Positions 38,581 through 48,380 of a DNA stretch of 64,000 nt are shown here, one piece after another. Both the position numbers and the translations under genes were made by a program. The notes beneath the pieces are model-generated. The model was not told where the DNA came from. It ran no database searches and worked only from the letters and a program-made list of their open reading frames with translations. Numbering within the stretch: the first letter of the stretch is position 1; the number at the start of each line of letters is the position of its first letter. Source of the stretch: Acinetobacter nosocomialis NIPH 2119 (GTDB taxonomy: Bacteria; Pseudomonadota; Gammaproteobacteria; Pseudomonadales; Moraxellaceae); assembly GCF_000368085.1 (NCBI RefSeq), contig NZ_KB849239.1, forward strand, positions 3,251,715 to 3,315,714, read 5' to 3'.

Positions 38581-38883
38581 ATGGATATTGATGCAATTAG
38601 CAAAGCCCTAGCCAATCCTCTTCGTCGGCAGATTCTGCAATGGTTAAAGGAACCTGCGCATTATTTACCGGTAGAAGAATGTGGTGGTAGTTTTGAAAAA
38701 GGGGTTTGCGCAGGTCATATTGAACGTTTGGGTAAAGTAGCTCAGTCTACAATGTCCAATCATTTGTCTGTATTACAGCAGGCCGGTCTCATTCAGGTCC
38801 AAAAATATGGACAATGGTCTTATTTTTCACGTAACGAAGCTTTGATTCAGCAATATATCGAACATTTAAAACAAACACTTTAA
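38581..38883 (+). CDS. ArsR-family transcriptional regulator
   Basis: A 100-residue winged-helix protein. DAISKALANPLRRQILQWL is the first helix pair of ArsR-type repressors, and QSTMSNHLSVLQQAGLI is the recognition helix. Two cysteines (in EECGG and GVCAGH) lie between them, a region where relatives often sense electrophiles or metals. Two tandem operators upstream imply autoregulation. The old-yellow-enzyme gene starts 28 bases downstream, so this regulator probably controls that enzyme and senses a substrate or quinone-type stress, which is inference. Confidence 0.88.
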   Translation: MDIDAISKALANPLRRQILQWLKEPAHYLPVEECGGSFEKGVCAGHIERLGKVAQSTMSNHLSVLQQAGLIQVQKYGQWSYFSRNEALIQQYIEHLKQTL

Positions 38884-38911
38884 AACAAATAAAGTGTAAG
38901 TCGAGGCGATC

Positions 38912-39970
38912 ATGGCTGAACTCAATACTCCCTTAACAGTTGGTGATTTTGAAATTAAAAATCGACTGGTAATGGCCCCATTAACACGTGCACGTAGTGG
39001 AGAAAGTCGTGTTCCAAACGACTTAATGGTGGAATATTATCAGCAACGTGCAAATGCTGGTCTCATTCTCACTGAAGCAACAGTGATTGGTTCAAAAACT
39101 GTGGGTTATGCAGACACCCCTGGACTATGGTCACAAGAGCAGGCACAAGCGTGGAATAAGATTATTGAAGCAGTTCATGCACAAGGTTCAAAAATTGTAG
39201 TTCAACTTTGGCATGTGGGTCGTATTTCCGATCCTGAACTTTTGGATGGTGATATTCCTGTTGCTCCAAGTGCAATTCAACCTGCGGGTGAAGTAAGTTT
39301 ATTACGCCCTAAACGCCCATATGTAAAACCACGTGCGCTTTCGATTGAAGAAATTAAAGAAGTTGTTGCTCAATATAAACATTCAGCAGAACTAGCTAAA
39401 GCAGCAGGTTTTGATGGTGTTGAATTACATGCTGCAAATGGTTATTTAATTGACCAGTTCCTTCAAAGTAATACCAACCAACGTGATGATGAGTATGGCG
39501 GTCCAGTTGAAAACCGCGCCCGCTTGTTATTGGAAGTGGTTGATGCATTTATTGAGGTGTGGGGCGCTGGCCGAGTAGGTGTACATATTGCACCGCGTGG
39601 CGACTCTCATGATATGGGTGATGAAAATCCGCTAGCGACATTCGGTTATGTGGTTGAACAATTAAGTCAACGTAATGTTGCTTTCATTTTCTCTCGTGAA
39701 TATGAAGCAGCCGATAGTATCGGTCCACAATTACGTCAAAAATTTAATGGCGTGTGGATTGCCAATGAAAACCTGACACCAGAGTCAGCAAAACGTATTT
39801 TGCGTGAAGGTCAGGCAGATGCTGTATCTTTTGGTAAGGCTTATATTGCTAACCCTGATCTATTACAACGTTTAGAACAAGGTCTACCATTAAATGAGCT
39901 CCAACCAACGACTTTATATGCTAAAGGTGCTGAAGGTTATACGGACTATCCTGCTTTAGAAGCTTCTTAA
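38912..39970 (+). CDS. Old-yellow-enzyme-family NADH:flavin oxidoreductase
   Basis: A 352-residue TIM-barrel flavoprotein that reduces activated C=C bonds, nitro groups or quinones with NAD(P)H. It begins LNTPLTVGDFEIKNRLVMAP; it has VVQLWHVGRIS, FDGVELHAANGYLIDQFLQ (His-x-x-Asn substrate pair) and NRARLLLEVVDAF. In the last third, AVSFGKAYIANPDL carries the FMN phosphate contact. It resembles NemA and xenobiotic reductases. Likely co-transcribed with the ArsR-type regulator upstream. Terminator follows at 40047. Confidence 0.92.
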   Translation: MAELNTPLTVGDFEIKNRLVMAPLTRARSGESRVPNDLMVEYYQQRANAGLILTEATVIGSKTVGYADTPGLWSQEQAQAWNKIIEAVHAQGSKIVVQLWHVGRISDPELLDGDIPVAPSAIQPAGEVSLLRPKRPYVKPRALSIEEIKEVVAQYKHSAELAKAAGFDGVELHAANGYLIDQFLQSNTNQRDDEYGGPVENRARLLLEVVDAFIEVWGAGRVGVHIAPRGDSHDMGDENPLATFGYVVEQLSQRNVAFIFSREYEAADSIGPQLRQKFNGVWIANENLTPESAKRILREGQADAVSFGKAYIANPDLLQRLEQGLPLNELQPTTLYAKGAEGYTDYPALEAS

Positions 39971-40046
39971 AATCATTATTTTATTTAGATTTACTATTTG
40001 CTGAACTTGCTCTTTTGTGAGTTCAGTCAATGACTTTTCTTGTATA

Positions 40047-40085
40047 TGGTAGAGTTTAGGTATCGAAACTCTGCCATTTTTTTTA
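40047..40085 (+). terminator. Terminator after the old-yellow-enzyme gene
   Basis: TGGTAGAGTTT and AAACTCTGCCA pair (one G-T) around an 8-base loop, followed by eight or more T residues. Confidence 0.88.
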
Positions 40086-40138
40086 TCTATGTTATATTTT
40101 CCCCAGTTTTTAAATTTTGACTATTTGAGGCAAACCGC

Positions 40139-41431
40139 TTGGCGACCCCATTTTGGTACAACACAGCACTCCATTTATTAAAACCTTTTTATCGTTGGCG
40201 AATAAAAAGACGTGCAGAAAGTCTGGAATTATATCATCAGGAATGTCTGGAACGATTTGGGCCGTTTGAAGATCCGAAAAATATAAAAGCCATCTGGTTT
40301 CATGCGGTTTCAGTTGGAGAAACCAATGCTGCGCAGCCACTTATTGAGCACTATCTCAAACTAGGCCAGCCAGTTTTAGTGACCAATACTACAAAAACTG
40401 GTCAGGCACGCGCTAAGTCACTTTTTTTAAAAGAGCCATATCTAGATTTATTCCAAGCAGTTTATTTGCCTGTAGATCAAAAGCCTCTTTTAAAACAATT
40501 CTTCGAATCATACAAACCGAGACTTTTAGCATTAGTTGAAACTGAGCTTTGGCCAAATTTAATTGATCAAGCCAAATTACAGCATGTACCATGTTTATTA
40601 CTTAATGCTCGTTTATCTGAAAAGTCAGCAAAAGGCTATAGTAAAGTCTCAAGTTTAACTGCCGGTATGTTAAAGCAAATCGATTGGGTATTAGCACAAG
40701 ATAGCGCAACCCGTCAGCGTTATGTCGAACTTGGTTTAGACGAGCATAAAAGTCAGGTTGTTGGAAATATTAAATTTGATATTCATGCACCTGAGGCTTT
40801 TATTAAGCAAGCTGCTCAATTGCATCAGCAGTGGTATTTGGCAAATCGTCAGGTTGTGACGATTGCCAGTACACATGCACCTGAAGAACAACAAATTTTA
40901 GAAGCACTTGCGCCTCATTTAAATTCAGACCGTCAGCTGGTGTGTATTGTGGTGCCTCGTCATCCTGAACGTTTCGACGAAGTATTTGAAATTTGCCAAA
41001 ATTTAAATTTAGTTACGCATCGTAGAAGTATGGGACAGAGTATCCATGCGAGCACACAGGTTTATTTAGCCGACAGCATGGGGGAGCTTTGGTTATGGTA
41101 TGCCTTAAGTCAGGTGTGCTTTGTAGGTGGTTCTTTAAATGAGCCAGGTGGCGGACATAATATTTTAGAACCTATGGTTTTAAATATACCTACAGTGGTT
41201 GGACCACGTTACTTTAACTTTCAAACGATTGTTGATGAATTTATTGATGAAAATGCTGTGCTTATCGCTCAAGATGCACAGCAGGTCGTTGATATTTGGC
41301 TAGCGTGTCTGGCAGAGCCTGAGGCGACTGAACAGCTAGTGGTACAGGCGCATAAAGTATTGCAGCGTAATCAAGGTTCGCTACAAAAACATATAGGGGT
41401 GATTAACCGGTATTTGGCCGAAAAACCATGA
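40139..41431 (+). CDS. waaA: 3-deoxy-D-manno-octulosonic acid (Kdo) transferase
   Basis: A 430-residue GT-B enzyme that adds Kdo to lipid IVA in LPS/LOS synthesis. It has FHAVSVGETNAAQPLIE near residue 58, VLVTNTTKTGQARAKSLF, VETELWPNLIDQ, and the C-terminal VGGSLNEPGGGHNILEPM donor-site loop. The start is a TTG at 40139, set by GAGG eight bases before; no ATG fits. The ATG of rsmE overlaps the stop codon (ATGA), showing translational coupling. Confidence 0.93.
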   Translation: MATPFWYNTALHLLKPFYRWRIKRRAESLELYHQECLERFGPFEDPKNIKAIWFHAVSVGETNAAQPLIEHYLKLGQPVLVTNTTKTGQARAKSLFLKEPYLDLFQAVYLPVDQKPLLKQFFESYKPRLLALVETELWPNLIDQAKLQHVPCLLLNARLSEKSAKGYSKVSSLTAGMLKQIDWVLAQDSATRQRYVELGLDEHKSQVVGNIKFDIHAPEAFIKQAAQLHQQWYLANRQVVTIASTHAPEEQQILEALAPHLNSDRQLVCIVVPRHPERFDEVFEICQNLNLVTHRRSMGQSIHASTQVYLADSMGELWLWYALSQVCFVGGSLNEPGGGHNILEPMVLNIPTVVGPRYFNFQTIVDEFIDENAVLIAQDAQQVVDIWLACLAEPEATEQLVVQAHKVLQRNQGSLQKHIGVINRYLAEKP

Positions 41432-42135
41432 ATATTGTTTTACTAGAACCTGAAGATGTTCAATCGGATACATGGTCTATCCATTCAAAACGTCAATTAC
41501 AGCATTTGCGTGAACATCTTGATATCACGGTCGGCCAGAACCTAAAAGTTGGTATTCGCAACGGCGTCCGTTATATCACTGAAATTGTTTCAATGAATGA
41601 GCACGAAGTCCGTATACGGCCTATTCGTGAAGAAGCAGTACCAGCAAAACTTCCAGCTCATTTAATTGTGGCTTTGCCAAGACCAAAAGTTTTACGCCGT
41701 TTAATTATGGATAGTGTGACTTTAGGTGTTGAAAAGATAAGCCTAATTCATAGTTATCGCGTTGATAAAAGCTATTGGCAAACGCCATTTTTACAGCAAA
41801 TTGATCAATACGTTACGCTTGGACTTGAGCAAGCAGGCGACACAATTGTTCCTGAAATTCAAATGTATAAACGTTTTAAACCTTTTGTTGAAGACGTTTT
41901 GCCAACCCTAATTTCAGAAGGATCTCCTGCCTACGTGGCTCATCCTTATGCTGAGCAGAGTATGCCAATTAATATTAGCCATGCTTGTAGTGTAGTGGTT
42001 GGGCCGGAAGGGGGGTTTATTCCTTATGAAGTTGATTTACTTATAAAAAACGGCTGCCAAGCGATGAGCTTAGGCAACCGTATTTTAAGAACCGAAACGT
42101 CTATTTCTTATATTTTAGGGCGTTTATTTAGCTGA
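41428..42135 (+). CDS. rsmE: 16S rRNA m3U1498 methyltransferase
   Basis: A 235-residue SPOUT-class enzyme that methylates N3 of U1498 in 16S rRNA. It ends with the knot motif VVGPEGGFIPYEVDLL and MSLGNRILRTETS, which is diagnostic of RsmE. The first ~70 residues form the PUA-like domain. It overlaps waaA by four bases and its 3' end overlaps the convergent mscS-type gene by 12 bases. Confidence 0.94.
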   Translation: MNIVLLEPEDVQSDTWSIHSKRQLQHLREHLDITVGQNLKVGIRNGVRYITEIVSMNEHEVRIRPIREEAVPAKLPAHLIVALPRPKVLRRLIMDSVTLGVEKISLIHSYRVDKSYWQTPFLQQIDQYVTLGLEQAGDTIVPEIQMYKRFKPFVEDVLPTLISEGSPAYVAHPYAEQSMPINISHACSVVVGPEGGFIPYEVDLLIKNGCQAMSLGNRILRTETSISYILGRLFS

Positions 42136-43095
42136 GTTCTCAGCATTCAATGGCGAATGATTAGCGGCCATTTTTAATTCCTGAATAGGGTAAGGAATAT
42201 TAATGCCATTTGCATTGAAGGCTTGTTTTACTTCAGCTTGAATAGTGCTTGTAGATGACGAAATATCTGTTTCAGTGGTATTAATCCACCAACGTACCGT
42301 AAGATTAACCGAGAAGTCTGCTAGAGCTGTCACGTTAACCGAGAAAGCAGGCTGGCTGAGTACATTTCGGTCATTATTGAGAATATCTAAAATAATTTGT
42401 TTCGCTTTTTGCTCATCGTCATCATAACCAATACCGACTACGAACTCACAGCGTCGTTGTTGGTAAGCCGTATTTACCGTTAAAGCACTCGTATAAACGG
42501 TTGCATTTGGAATAACGATACGACGGCCATCCGGTGAGCGCAGGAACGTTGCACGAATCTGAATATCTTCTACAGTTCCTTCAAGTGAATTCACTACAAT
42601 CGAATCGCCAATACGGAATGGCTCGCTCAATAAAATCAAAATACCTGAAAGCAGGTTTTGGAAAATATCTTTAAATGCAAAACCAATTGCGACCGAACCA
42701 ATACCCAATGCACTCATGAGTTGGCCTGGCGTAAACCCTGGAATCATAATGACTAAAGCAATTAAGAAACCAAAGAATAAGATTGCTGTACTACCGACAC
42801 GGTTTAAAACAAGAACCAAATTTTGGCGCGTATAAGAACGATTTTCTAAAGTCTTACGCACAAAGAATTTAAATAATTTGGTCAGTAGCCAAAAAATAAT
42901 AAAAACGGTAATCGCAATGCAGATATAAGGTACACGTTCCCAAAAACTATCTACGATTTTGTCGATAGTAGTATAGGCATCATGATATTTCTCGGTATGT
43001 GCTAAAACCGTTTGAGTGGTTTTAGTACCTGCTTCTTGCAAAAGTTCGCCTGTATTTTTTGCAACATCCGTTAAGGATTTTTGTTCATCAGCCAC
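42124..43095 (-). CDS. MscS-family mechanosensitive channel
   Basis: A 323-residue inner-membrane protein. After an ~55-residue amphipathic N-terminal segment come three transmembrane helices (about 60-80, 100-120, 130-155). The pore helix and first part of the beta domain read GIGSVAIGFAFKDIFQNLLSGILILLSEPFRIGD (in pieces: GSVAIGFAFKD, SGILILLSEPFRIGD), the hallmark of small-conductance MscS channels. It relieves turgor after osmotic downshock. The C-terminal ~30 residues vary. The 3' end overlaps rsmE. Confidence 0.94.
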   Translation of the reverse strand: MADEQKSLTDVAKNTGELLQEAGTKTTQTVLAHTEKYHDAYTTIDKIVDSFWERVPYICIAITVFIIFWLLTKLFKFFVRKTLENRSYTRQNLVLVLNRVGSTAILFFGFLIALVIMIPGFTPGQLMSALGIGSVAIGFAFKDIFQNLLSGILILLSEPFRIGDSIVVNSLEGTVEDIQIRATFLRSPDGRRIVIPNATVYTSALTVNTAYQQRRCEFVVGIGYDDDEQKAKQIILDILNNDRNVLSQPAFSVNVTALADFSVNLTVRWWINTTETDISSSTSTIQAEVKQAFNANGINIPYPIQELKMAANHSPLNAENSAK

Positions 43096-43208
43096 GACAA
43101 GTCTCTAATTAAATAAATTCATGAAAGCTTTTTTAGCTTTCATCATAGTAGGAGATAAAATGTGCGCCTACTATAATGAGTTCATCTAAATAATAAAGTG
43201 TTTTTTAA

Positions 43209-43784
43209 TTAAAAGTATTGCGTTCCTTTTTGTAAAATTTGTGTTGGGGTTTGAATAGTATCGGTACCAGAGAAGTAGTAAAAAAAGCCTGCGGTAGAAA
43301 TAAGGCTAATTAAAATAGCGATTAAAATAAGCCAAGCCATCAGTTTCTCGATAAAGGTTGAAGGCCGAACAGGGCCATACTGATTTGGGCCTGCAGTACC
43401 AGAAGCAAGTAATAAATAGATCATAAAAAAGAACTGAACCACCGGAATAAATAACAGCAGGCCCATCCAGCCACTTTTATTTAAATCGTGTAAGCGCCGA
43501 ACGACCAGAATAATATTGAGGTAGATCAAAAATAGCCAAAAAGCCCATACTACTAAGGCACTTACGCCGGAAAGAGAGCTATAAAACTCAAAATTAAATA
43601 GATCGCTTGAAAGCTGAAAACTTCCAAGAAAGGAAGCTAAAATGAAATAACCTATAAGTGTAATTAAATAAATTAGGCCATATCCACCTAAATAACTCAT
43701 GCGGTTAAAGCGACCATGAATTGAAAAAGGACTGTCTTTAAACGGAAGCTCTGGTGGTCGTGAAGAGGGAGTTTCGGCAAACAT
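43209..43784 (-). CDS. DUF805 membrane protein
   Basis: A 191-residue protein with about four transmembrane helices. The DUF805 signature is visible as FSIHGRFNRMSYLGGY before the first helix and RRLHDLNKSGWMGLLLFIPVVQ in the middle. The family is of unknown function. It lies about 110 bases upstream of the mechanosensitive channel gene on the same strand and is divergent from acs. Confidence 0.85.
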   Translation of the reverse strand: MFAETPSSRPPELPFKDSPFSIHGRFNRMSYLGGYGLIYLITLIGYFILASFLGSFQLSSDLFNFEFYSSLSGVSALVVWAFWLFLIYLNIILVVRRLHDLNKSGWMGLLLFIPVVQFFFMIYLLLASGTAGPNQYGPVRPSTFIEKLMAWLILIAILISLISTAGFFYYFSGTDTIQTPTQILQKGTQYF

Positions 43785-43956
43785 CTTATTTTATTCCTGC
43801 ACTGCTTCTAAAAGCTAAAATAAACTTTGTTGATGGTCAAAACCATCAAAACTTAAAAAAATTATAAAAGTAAAAGCTATAGACAAATGTTTTAAATCAA
43901 CTTAATTTTATAAAAATGTTCACAATTTCGTATGTTTGAGTAAGTGATCAATATAT

Positions 43957-43985
43957 GACCAAAGTCGGATTGTTTTGACTTTGAG
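43957..43985 (+). promoter_or_regulatory. Candidate CrbR-binding site upstream of acs
   Basis: GACCAAAGTC (43957-43966), then ten bases, then GACTTTGAG (43977-43985), about 95-120 bases before the acs start. The same arrangement, GACCAAAGTC and GACTTAGAG, occurs upstream of yjcH-actP, and the related GACTAAAGTC upstream of the unknown gene at 50188-50955. Assignment to CrbR is inference. Confidence 0.5.
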
Positions 43986-44078
43986 AGAGTCATCATACTG
44001 AAAAGGCATACAAATAAAATCCAGTAAAATAATAGCCACAGTCTCGAGATGGGATGCACAAGATCAAGGAAGTTGCGT

Positions 44079-46028
44079 ATGAATGAGATCTATCCAGTAC
44101 CAGAGGAATTTAAAAAAACAGCTCGTACTGTTGAAGCAGACTACTTTAAACGTTATCAACACTCTATCGAGAACCCAGATGAATTCTGGGCAGAGCAAGC
44201 TAAAATTGTCGATTGGATAAAGCCATTTACCCAAGTTAAAAATACCAGTTTTGACAAAGACAATTTCAAAATTGAGTGGTTTGCTGATGGTGAGTTGAAC
44301 GTGTCAGCAAACTGTTTGGACAGGCATCTTAAAGAACATCCACATAAACCTGCCATTATTTGGGAAGGTGACCATCCTTCTCGTCATAAAATCGTTTCTT
44401 ATAAAGAATTACACGATGAAGTCTGCCGCTTTGCCAACGTTTTGAAGAAATATGGCATTGGTAAAGGTGACCGCGTTGTGCTGTATATGCCAATGGTGAC
44501 TGAGGCTGCAATTGCCATGTTAGCCTGTGCCCGTATTGGTGCAGTTCACTGTGTGGTATTTGGTGGCTTCTCGCCAGACTCGTTGGCAAGCCGTATTGAA
44601 GATAGCCAAGCTAAACTTGTAATTACCGCAGACTCAAGCCTACGTGCCGGTAAGCTGTTACCACTTAAAGAAAATGTCGATTTGGCTTTAGCATTGCCGG
44701 GTACCGAATGTGTTGAAAATGTGATTGTGGTTTACCGTAATGCAAACCCAATCGAAATGAAGCCAGGCCGTGATTTGTGGTATCACCTTATTATTATGGA
44801 GGTGGATGCTGACTGTCCTCCAGAACCAATGAAGGCAGAAGACCCTTTATTTATTCTTTATACCTCAGGCTCAACAGGTAAACCCAAAGGTGTGTTGCAT
44901 ACCACAGGCGGTTATCTGGTCTATGTAACCAGTACTTTCAAAGAAGTCTTCGATTTAAAACAAGACGATGTGTATTGGTGTACAGCCGATATTGGTTGGA
45001 TTACAGGGCATAGTTATCTGATTTATGGTCCGTTGGCAAATGGTACGACCACCTTAATGTTCGAAGGTGTACCTCAATATCCAACATGGGCACGTCTTGG
45101 TCATGTGGTCGATAAACATAAAGTTTCTATCTTGTATACAGCGCCAACCGCGATTCGTGCCATGATGCGAGAAGGTGATTCGTATGTACGCGAAAGTAAT
45201 CGTAGCAGTTTACGTTTACTTGGTTCGGTTGGTGAACCTATTAACCCAGAGGCTTGGAACTGGTACTACAATGTTGTCGGCGAAGGCCGTTGCCCAATTG
45301 TTGATACATGGTGGCAAACTGAGACAGGCGGTATTTTGATTGCACCATTACCGGGTGCAACAGCTTTAAAACCAGGTTCGGCAACGCGTCCTTTATTTGG
45401 TATTCAACCAGCCATTGTAGATGGTGAAGGTAATGAATTAGAAGGTGCAGCTGAAGGTAACCTTGTGATTAAAGATTCATGGCCTGGTCAGATGCGTACC
45501 ATTTGGGGTGACCCAGACCGCTTTATTGAGGCGTATTTCTCAACCTTCAAAAATACTTATTTTACAGGTGATGGCGCTCGCCGTGATGAAGATGGTTATT
45601 ACTGGATTACAGGTCGTGTTGACGATGTCCTAAACGTTTCAGGCCACCGTCTAGGTACGGCTGAAATTGAAAGTGCTCTTGTTTCGCATGAATCAGTAGC
45701 AGAAGCAGCCGTGGTGGGTATGCCGCATGATATTAAAGGACAAGGTATTTGTACTTTTGTGACCTTACAGGCGGGTGTTCCAGAATCGGAAGAGCTGCGT
45801 AAAGAGTTAATTAACTGGGTACGTAAAGTACTCGGGCCAGTAGCTTCACCAGATGCATTGCACTGGGCACCAGCATTACCTAAAACGCGCTCTGGCAAAA
45901 TCATGCGCCGTATTTTAAGAAAGATTGCGGCAAACGAGCTTGATAGTTTGGGCGATACCTCAACCTTAGCTGAACCTGCTGTAGTAGAGCAGTTAATTGC
46001 CACGGTTTATCCCGATAGACAAAAATAA
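44079..46028 (+). CDS. acs: Acetyl-CoA synthetase
   Basis: A 649-residue AMP-forming ligase making acetyl-CoA from acetate, ATP and CoA. It starts [18 protein letters not shown]; the ATP motif [19 protein letters not shown] is at about residue 263, then [32 protein letters not shown], and [14 protein letters not shown] with the lysine that is acetylated for control. ATG 44079 is preceded by AAGGA; an in-frame ATG at 44049 adds an atypical ten residues. It works with ActP and CrbS/CrbR nearby. Confidence 0.97.
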   Translation: MNEIYPVPEEFKKTARTVEADYFKRYQHSIENPDEFWAEQAKIVDWIKPFTQVKNTSFDKDNFKIEWFADGELNVSANCLDRHLKEHPHKPAIIWEGDHPSRHKIVSYKELHDEVCRFANVLKKYGIGKGDRVVLYMPMVTEAAIAMLACARIGAVHCVVFGGFSPDSLASRIEDSQAKLVITADSSLRAGKLLPLKENVDLALALPGTECVENVIVVYRNANPIEMKPGRDLWYHLIIMEVDADCPPEPMKAEDPLFILYTSGSTGKPKGVLHTTGGYLVYVTSTFKEVFDLKQDDVYWCTADIGWITGHSYLIYGPLANGTTTLMFEGVPQYPTWARLGHVVDKHKVSILYTAPTAIRAMMREGDSYVRESNRSSLRLLGSVGEPINPEAWNWYYNVVGEGRCPIVDTWWQTETGGILIAPLPGATALKPGSATRPLFGIQPAIVDGEGNELEGAAEGNLVIKDSWPGQMRTIWGDPDRFIEAYFSTFKNTYFTGDGARRDEDGYYWITGRVDDVLNVSGHRLGTAEIESALVSHESVAEAAVVGMPHDIKGQGICTFVTLQAGVPESEELRKELINWVRKVLGPVASPDALHWAPALPKTRSGKIMRRILRKIAANELDSLGDTSTLAEPAVVEQLIATVYPDRQK

Positions 46029-46033
46029 TCTCC

Positions 46034-46059
46034 AAAAAAGCCCCTAAGGGGGCTTTTTT
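46034..46059 (+). terminator. Terminator after acs
   Basis: AAAAAGCCCC and GGGGCTTTTT form a 10-bp stem with a 4-base loop. Confidence 0.93.
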
Positions 46060-46070
46060 ATTAAGCGCCA

Positions 46071-46613
46071 TTAAGAGCTTGCTAGAAAGTCAGTCGTATT
46101 TTGTACATTTGCAAATGTACTAAGCGCAGTTAAAAAAGCTATTTGCACGTCTTCAGCTTTTACGGTTTTTCCAGCATAGCTTAAATCACGTGTTGCGGTG
46201 GCATCTGCAATTAAGATAGGTTGATAGCCAAGCTCTTTGGCTGCACGTGTCCCTGAATCAATACACATATGTGTCATCATGCCTGTAATCACGAGTTGAT
46301 CAATTTGGTGCGCTTTTAAAAGTTCTTCTAAATTAGTTTCTAAAAAACTATTGGGATAATGCTTAGTTACAACCAATGAATCATTATGAACATGCAGTTC
46401 GGGATGAAGTAAAACCCCATCTGTATTTTCTTGAAAAAAACTGGCTTGTGGCGGGTTAATATGTTGCACATAAATAATCGGTAAATCTTTTTCGATAAAA
46501 TATTGCTCGAGCTGTTTTATTTTATCGAGCGCTTGATCTGGTCCAACCAATTCCATTTTGCCATTTTTAAAATAATCATTTTGTACATCGATAACTAACA
46601 GTGCTTGTTTCAT
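46071..46613 (-). CDS. Isochorismatase-family cysteine hydrolase
   Basis: A 180-residue protein with the family triad: Asp in LLVIDVQNDYF at about 10, Lys in VVTKHYPNSF near 84, and Cys in GMMTHMCIDSG near 117. Relatives hydrolyse nicotinamide, ureas, amides or isochorismate; the substrate here cannot be told. The gene is divergent from an Lrp/AsnC-type regulator about 105 bases away, which may control it. Confidence 0.88.
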   Translation of the reverse strand: MKQALLVIDVQNDYFKNGKMELVGPDQALDKIKQLEQYFIEKDLPIIYVQHINPPQASFFQENTDGVLLHPELHVHNDSLVVTKHYPNSFLETNLEELLKAHQIDQLVITGMMTHMCIDSGTRAAKELGYQPILIADATATRDLSYAGKTVKAEDVQIAFLTALSTFANVQNTTDFLASS

Positions 46614-46718
46614 GAGAACACTCTTGTTGATATGAGATAAAACAAGATTATTCTCTGCTTGAAAAATCGGCTATAGTCAAATGAAAGCATTATCGCAAGT
46701 TTTCTTTCGCCATGAAAA

Positions 46719-47132
46719 ATGAATATTGAATTAGACCCGATTGATCTAAAAATTATTGCATTACTCAAGCAAGATTCCCGTTTAACAAATAAAGAAATTG
46801 GTCAGCGTGTCCATCGAACGGGGCAGGCTGTAGGTGCTCGAATAGCCCAGTTGATGGATGCAGGAGTTATCAAAAACTACACCATTGCTGTGCAATACCT
46901 ACATAAACAATTTATTCATTTGCATTTAAATGAACAACGCGCTTTTGAAGAAATTGAAAATTTGGTCAAGCAATACGAACAGATTGATGAATGCTTTAAG
47001 GTTATGGGTAATGCCTGTTATATGATTGTGAGTCATTTTGAACCTGCAGCATTAAATGAATTTATTGAGGTTCTTTCAAAATGGTGCCGCTATTCAGTTG
47101 AAACTGTTGTTCGAGAAGTTGAGAAATCTTAA
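46719..47132 (+). CDS. Lrp/AsnC-family transcriptional regulator
   Basis: A 137-residue protein with the Lrp pattern: LDPIDLKIIALLKQDSRLTNKEIGQRVHRTGQAVGARIAQL is the N-terminal helix-turn-helix (shown here only as LKIIALLKQDSRLTN and GQAVGARIAQLMDAGVI), followed by a short RAM-like ligand domain. The recognition helix has Gly and Ala where Lrp has Ser and Val, which is a divergent form. It likely regulates the divergent hydrolase gene and itself. Confidence 0.85.
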   Translation: MNIELDPIDLKIIALLKQDSRLTNKEIGQRVHRTGQAVGARIAQLMDAGVIKNYTIAVQYLHKQFIHLHLNEQRAFEEIENLVKQYEQIDECFKVMGNACYMIVSHFEPAALNEFIEVLSKWCRYSVETVVREVEKS

Positions 47133-47163
47133 AAAATAAAAGCTCCAAGCCGAGTCTTGGAGC
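47131..47163. terminator. Terminator between the Lrp-type gene and sfnG
   Basis: GCTCCAAG (47142-47149) pairs with CTTGGAGC (47156-47163). On the minus strand it is followed by TTTTATTTTTT, so it best terminates sfnG. Confidence 0.8.
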
Positions 47164-47223
47164 CAATAAAACTTTATTTTAATTTGTTGTTTTTATTATC
47201 TTGCGCTGTTTAACTGGAGTTTT

Positions 47224-48336
47224 TTAGGCTGATTTAGCTGGGATTTCTACCTCCTTTTCCTGTTGAAGTTCTAACTGACGAACGAGCGGCAGAACTTTTT
47301 CTCCGAAATATTCCACCTCTTCAATAAAGTGTAAGAAACCGGAAAGAACCAAATCGACACCTACATTTTTAAGCGCCACAATACGCTCTGCAATTTGCTG
47401 AGGTGTACCAATTAAATTGGTTTTAAAGCCATCGTTATATTGAACTAAATCTTCAAAAGTTGATTTTGCCCAGTTGCCTTCTTGTTCTGGTGAAGCCGCA
47501 CCCGCTTCACGAGTTGCATCGCCAAATGCATTGACTGCTTCAGTATTGGCTTTATCAATAATTTCTTGAAGTACTGCTTTAGCTTCTTCTTCGGTATCTC
47601 TGGCAATAATGAACGCATTTACCCCAATTTTGACATGGTGATTATTGGCTTTTGCTTTGGTGCGAATATCTTCGACTTGTTTTTGAATTTCTTCTACAGT
47701 ATTACCATTGGTGAAATACCAGTCGGATACACGAGACGCCATATCTCTTGCTGCACGTGAACTGCCGCCCTGAAAGACTTCAATATGTGGTTTTTGCAGA
47801 GGTTTTGGCTTAAGTGTGTAGTTCTGGAATTGGTAATACTTACCATCGAAACTATAGTTATCTGTGGTCCAGATTCCTTTTAGCGTGCGAATAAACTCTT
47901 CAGAGCGAACATAACGCTCATCATGCTCAGGCCACTCTTCACCAATCGCATCAAACTCGCCTCTAAACCAACCACTTACCACATTAATAGCAATGCGGCC
48001 TTCGGTTAGATAATCAATCGTAGCCAGCTGTTTAGCTGCAAGAGCCGGTTTCCAAGGGCCGGGCAGAATCGCCGCAATCACTTTAAGTTTCTCAGTTTTT
48101 GCAAGTAATGCATGACTGAAACTCACAGACTCATGCTGGTTTTCTGCCCCATAGCCCGCCGTAAAACGAATTTGAGTGAGCGCATATTCAAAACCATTGT
48201 TTTCGGCAGCCTGTGCAAGTCGAACATTGTAGTCATAACTCCAGTCTGTACGCTGTTCGATGTTACTCACTACAAGGCCACCGCTTACATTTGGTACCCA
48301 ATAAGCAAATTTAATTGGTTGTTGTAATTGCGTCAT
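47224..48336 (-). CDS. sfnG: FMNH2-dependent dimethylsulfone monooxygenase SfnG
   Basis: A 370-residue member of the bacterial luciferase/SsuD group. It begins KFAYWVPNVSGGLVVS, has ALTQIRFTAGYGAENQHESVSF, INVVSGWFRGEFDAIGEEW and EVFQGGSSRAARDMASRVSDWYF, matching SfnG of pseudomonads. It converts dimethylsulfone to methanesulfinate for sulfur. The reduced flavin comes from MsuE encoded just upstream, 44 bases away. A strong GGGGAGAGA ribosome-binding site precedes the ATG. Confidence 0.9.
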   Translation of the reverse strand: MTQLQQPIKFAYWVPNVSGGLVVSNIEQRTDWSYDYNVRLAQAAENNGFEYALTQIRFTAGYGAENQHESVSFSHALLAKTEKLKVIAAILPGPWKPALAAKQLATIDYLTEGRIAINVVSGWFRGEFDAIGEEWPEHDERYVRSEEFIRTLKGIWTTDNYSFDGKYYQFQNYTLKPKPLQKPHIEVFQGGSSRAARDMASRVSDWYFTNGNTVEEIQKQVEDIRTKAKANNHHVKIGVNAFIIARDTEEEAKAVLQEIIDKANTEAVNAFGDATREAGAASPEQEGNWAKSTFEDLVQYNDGFKTNLIGTPQQIAERIVALKNVGVDLVLSGFLHFIEEVEYFGEKVLPLVRQLELQQEKEVEIPAKSA

Positions 48337-48380
48337 GGTGCTCTCTCCCCATTCGTTATTTTTATTTAGCTATATTGCGC

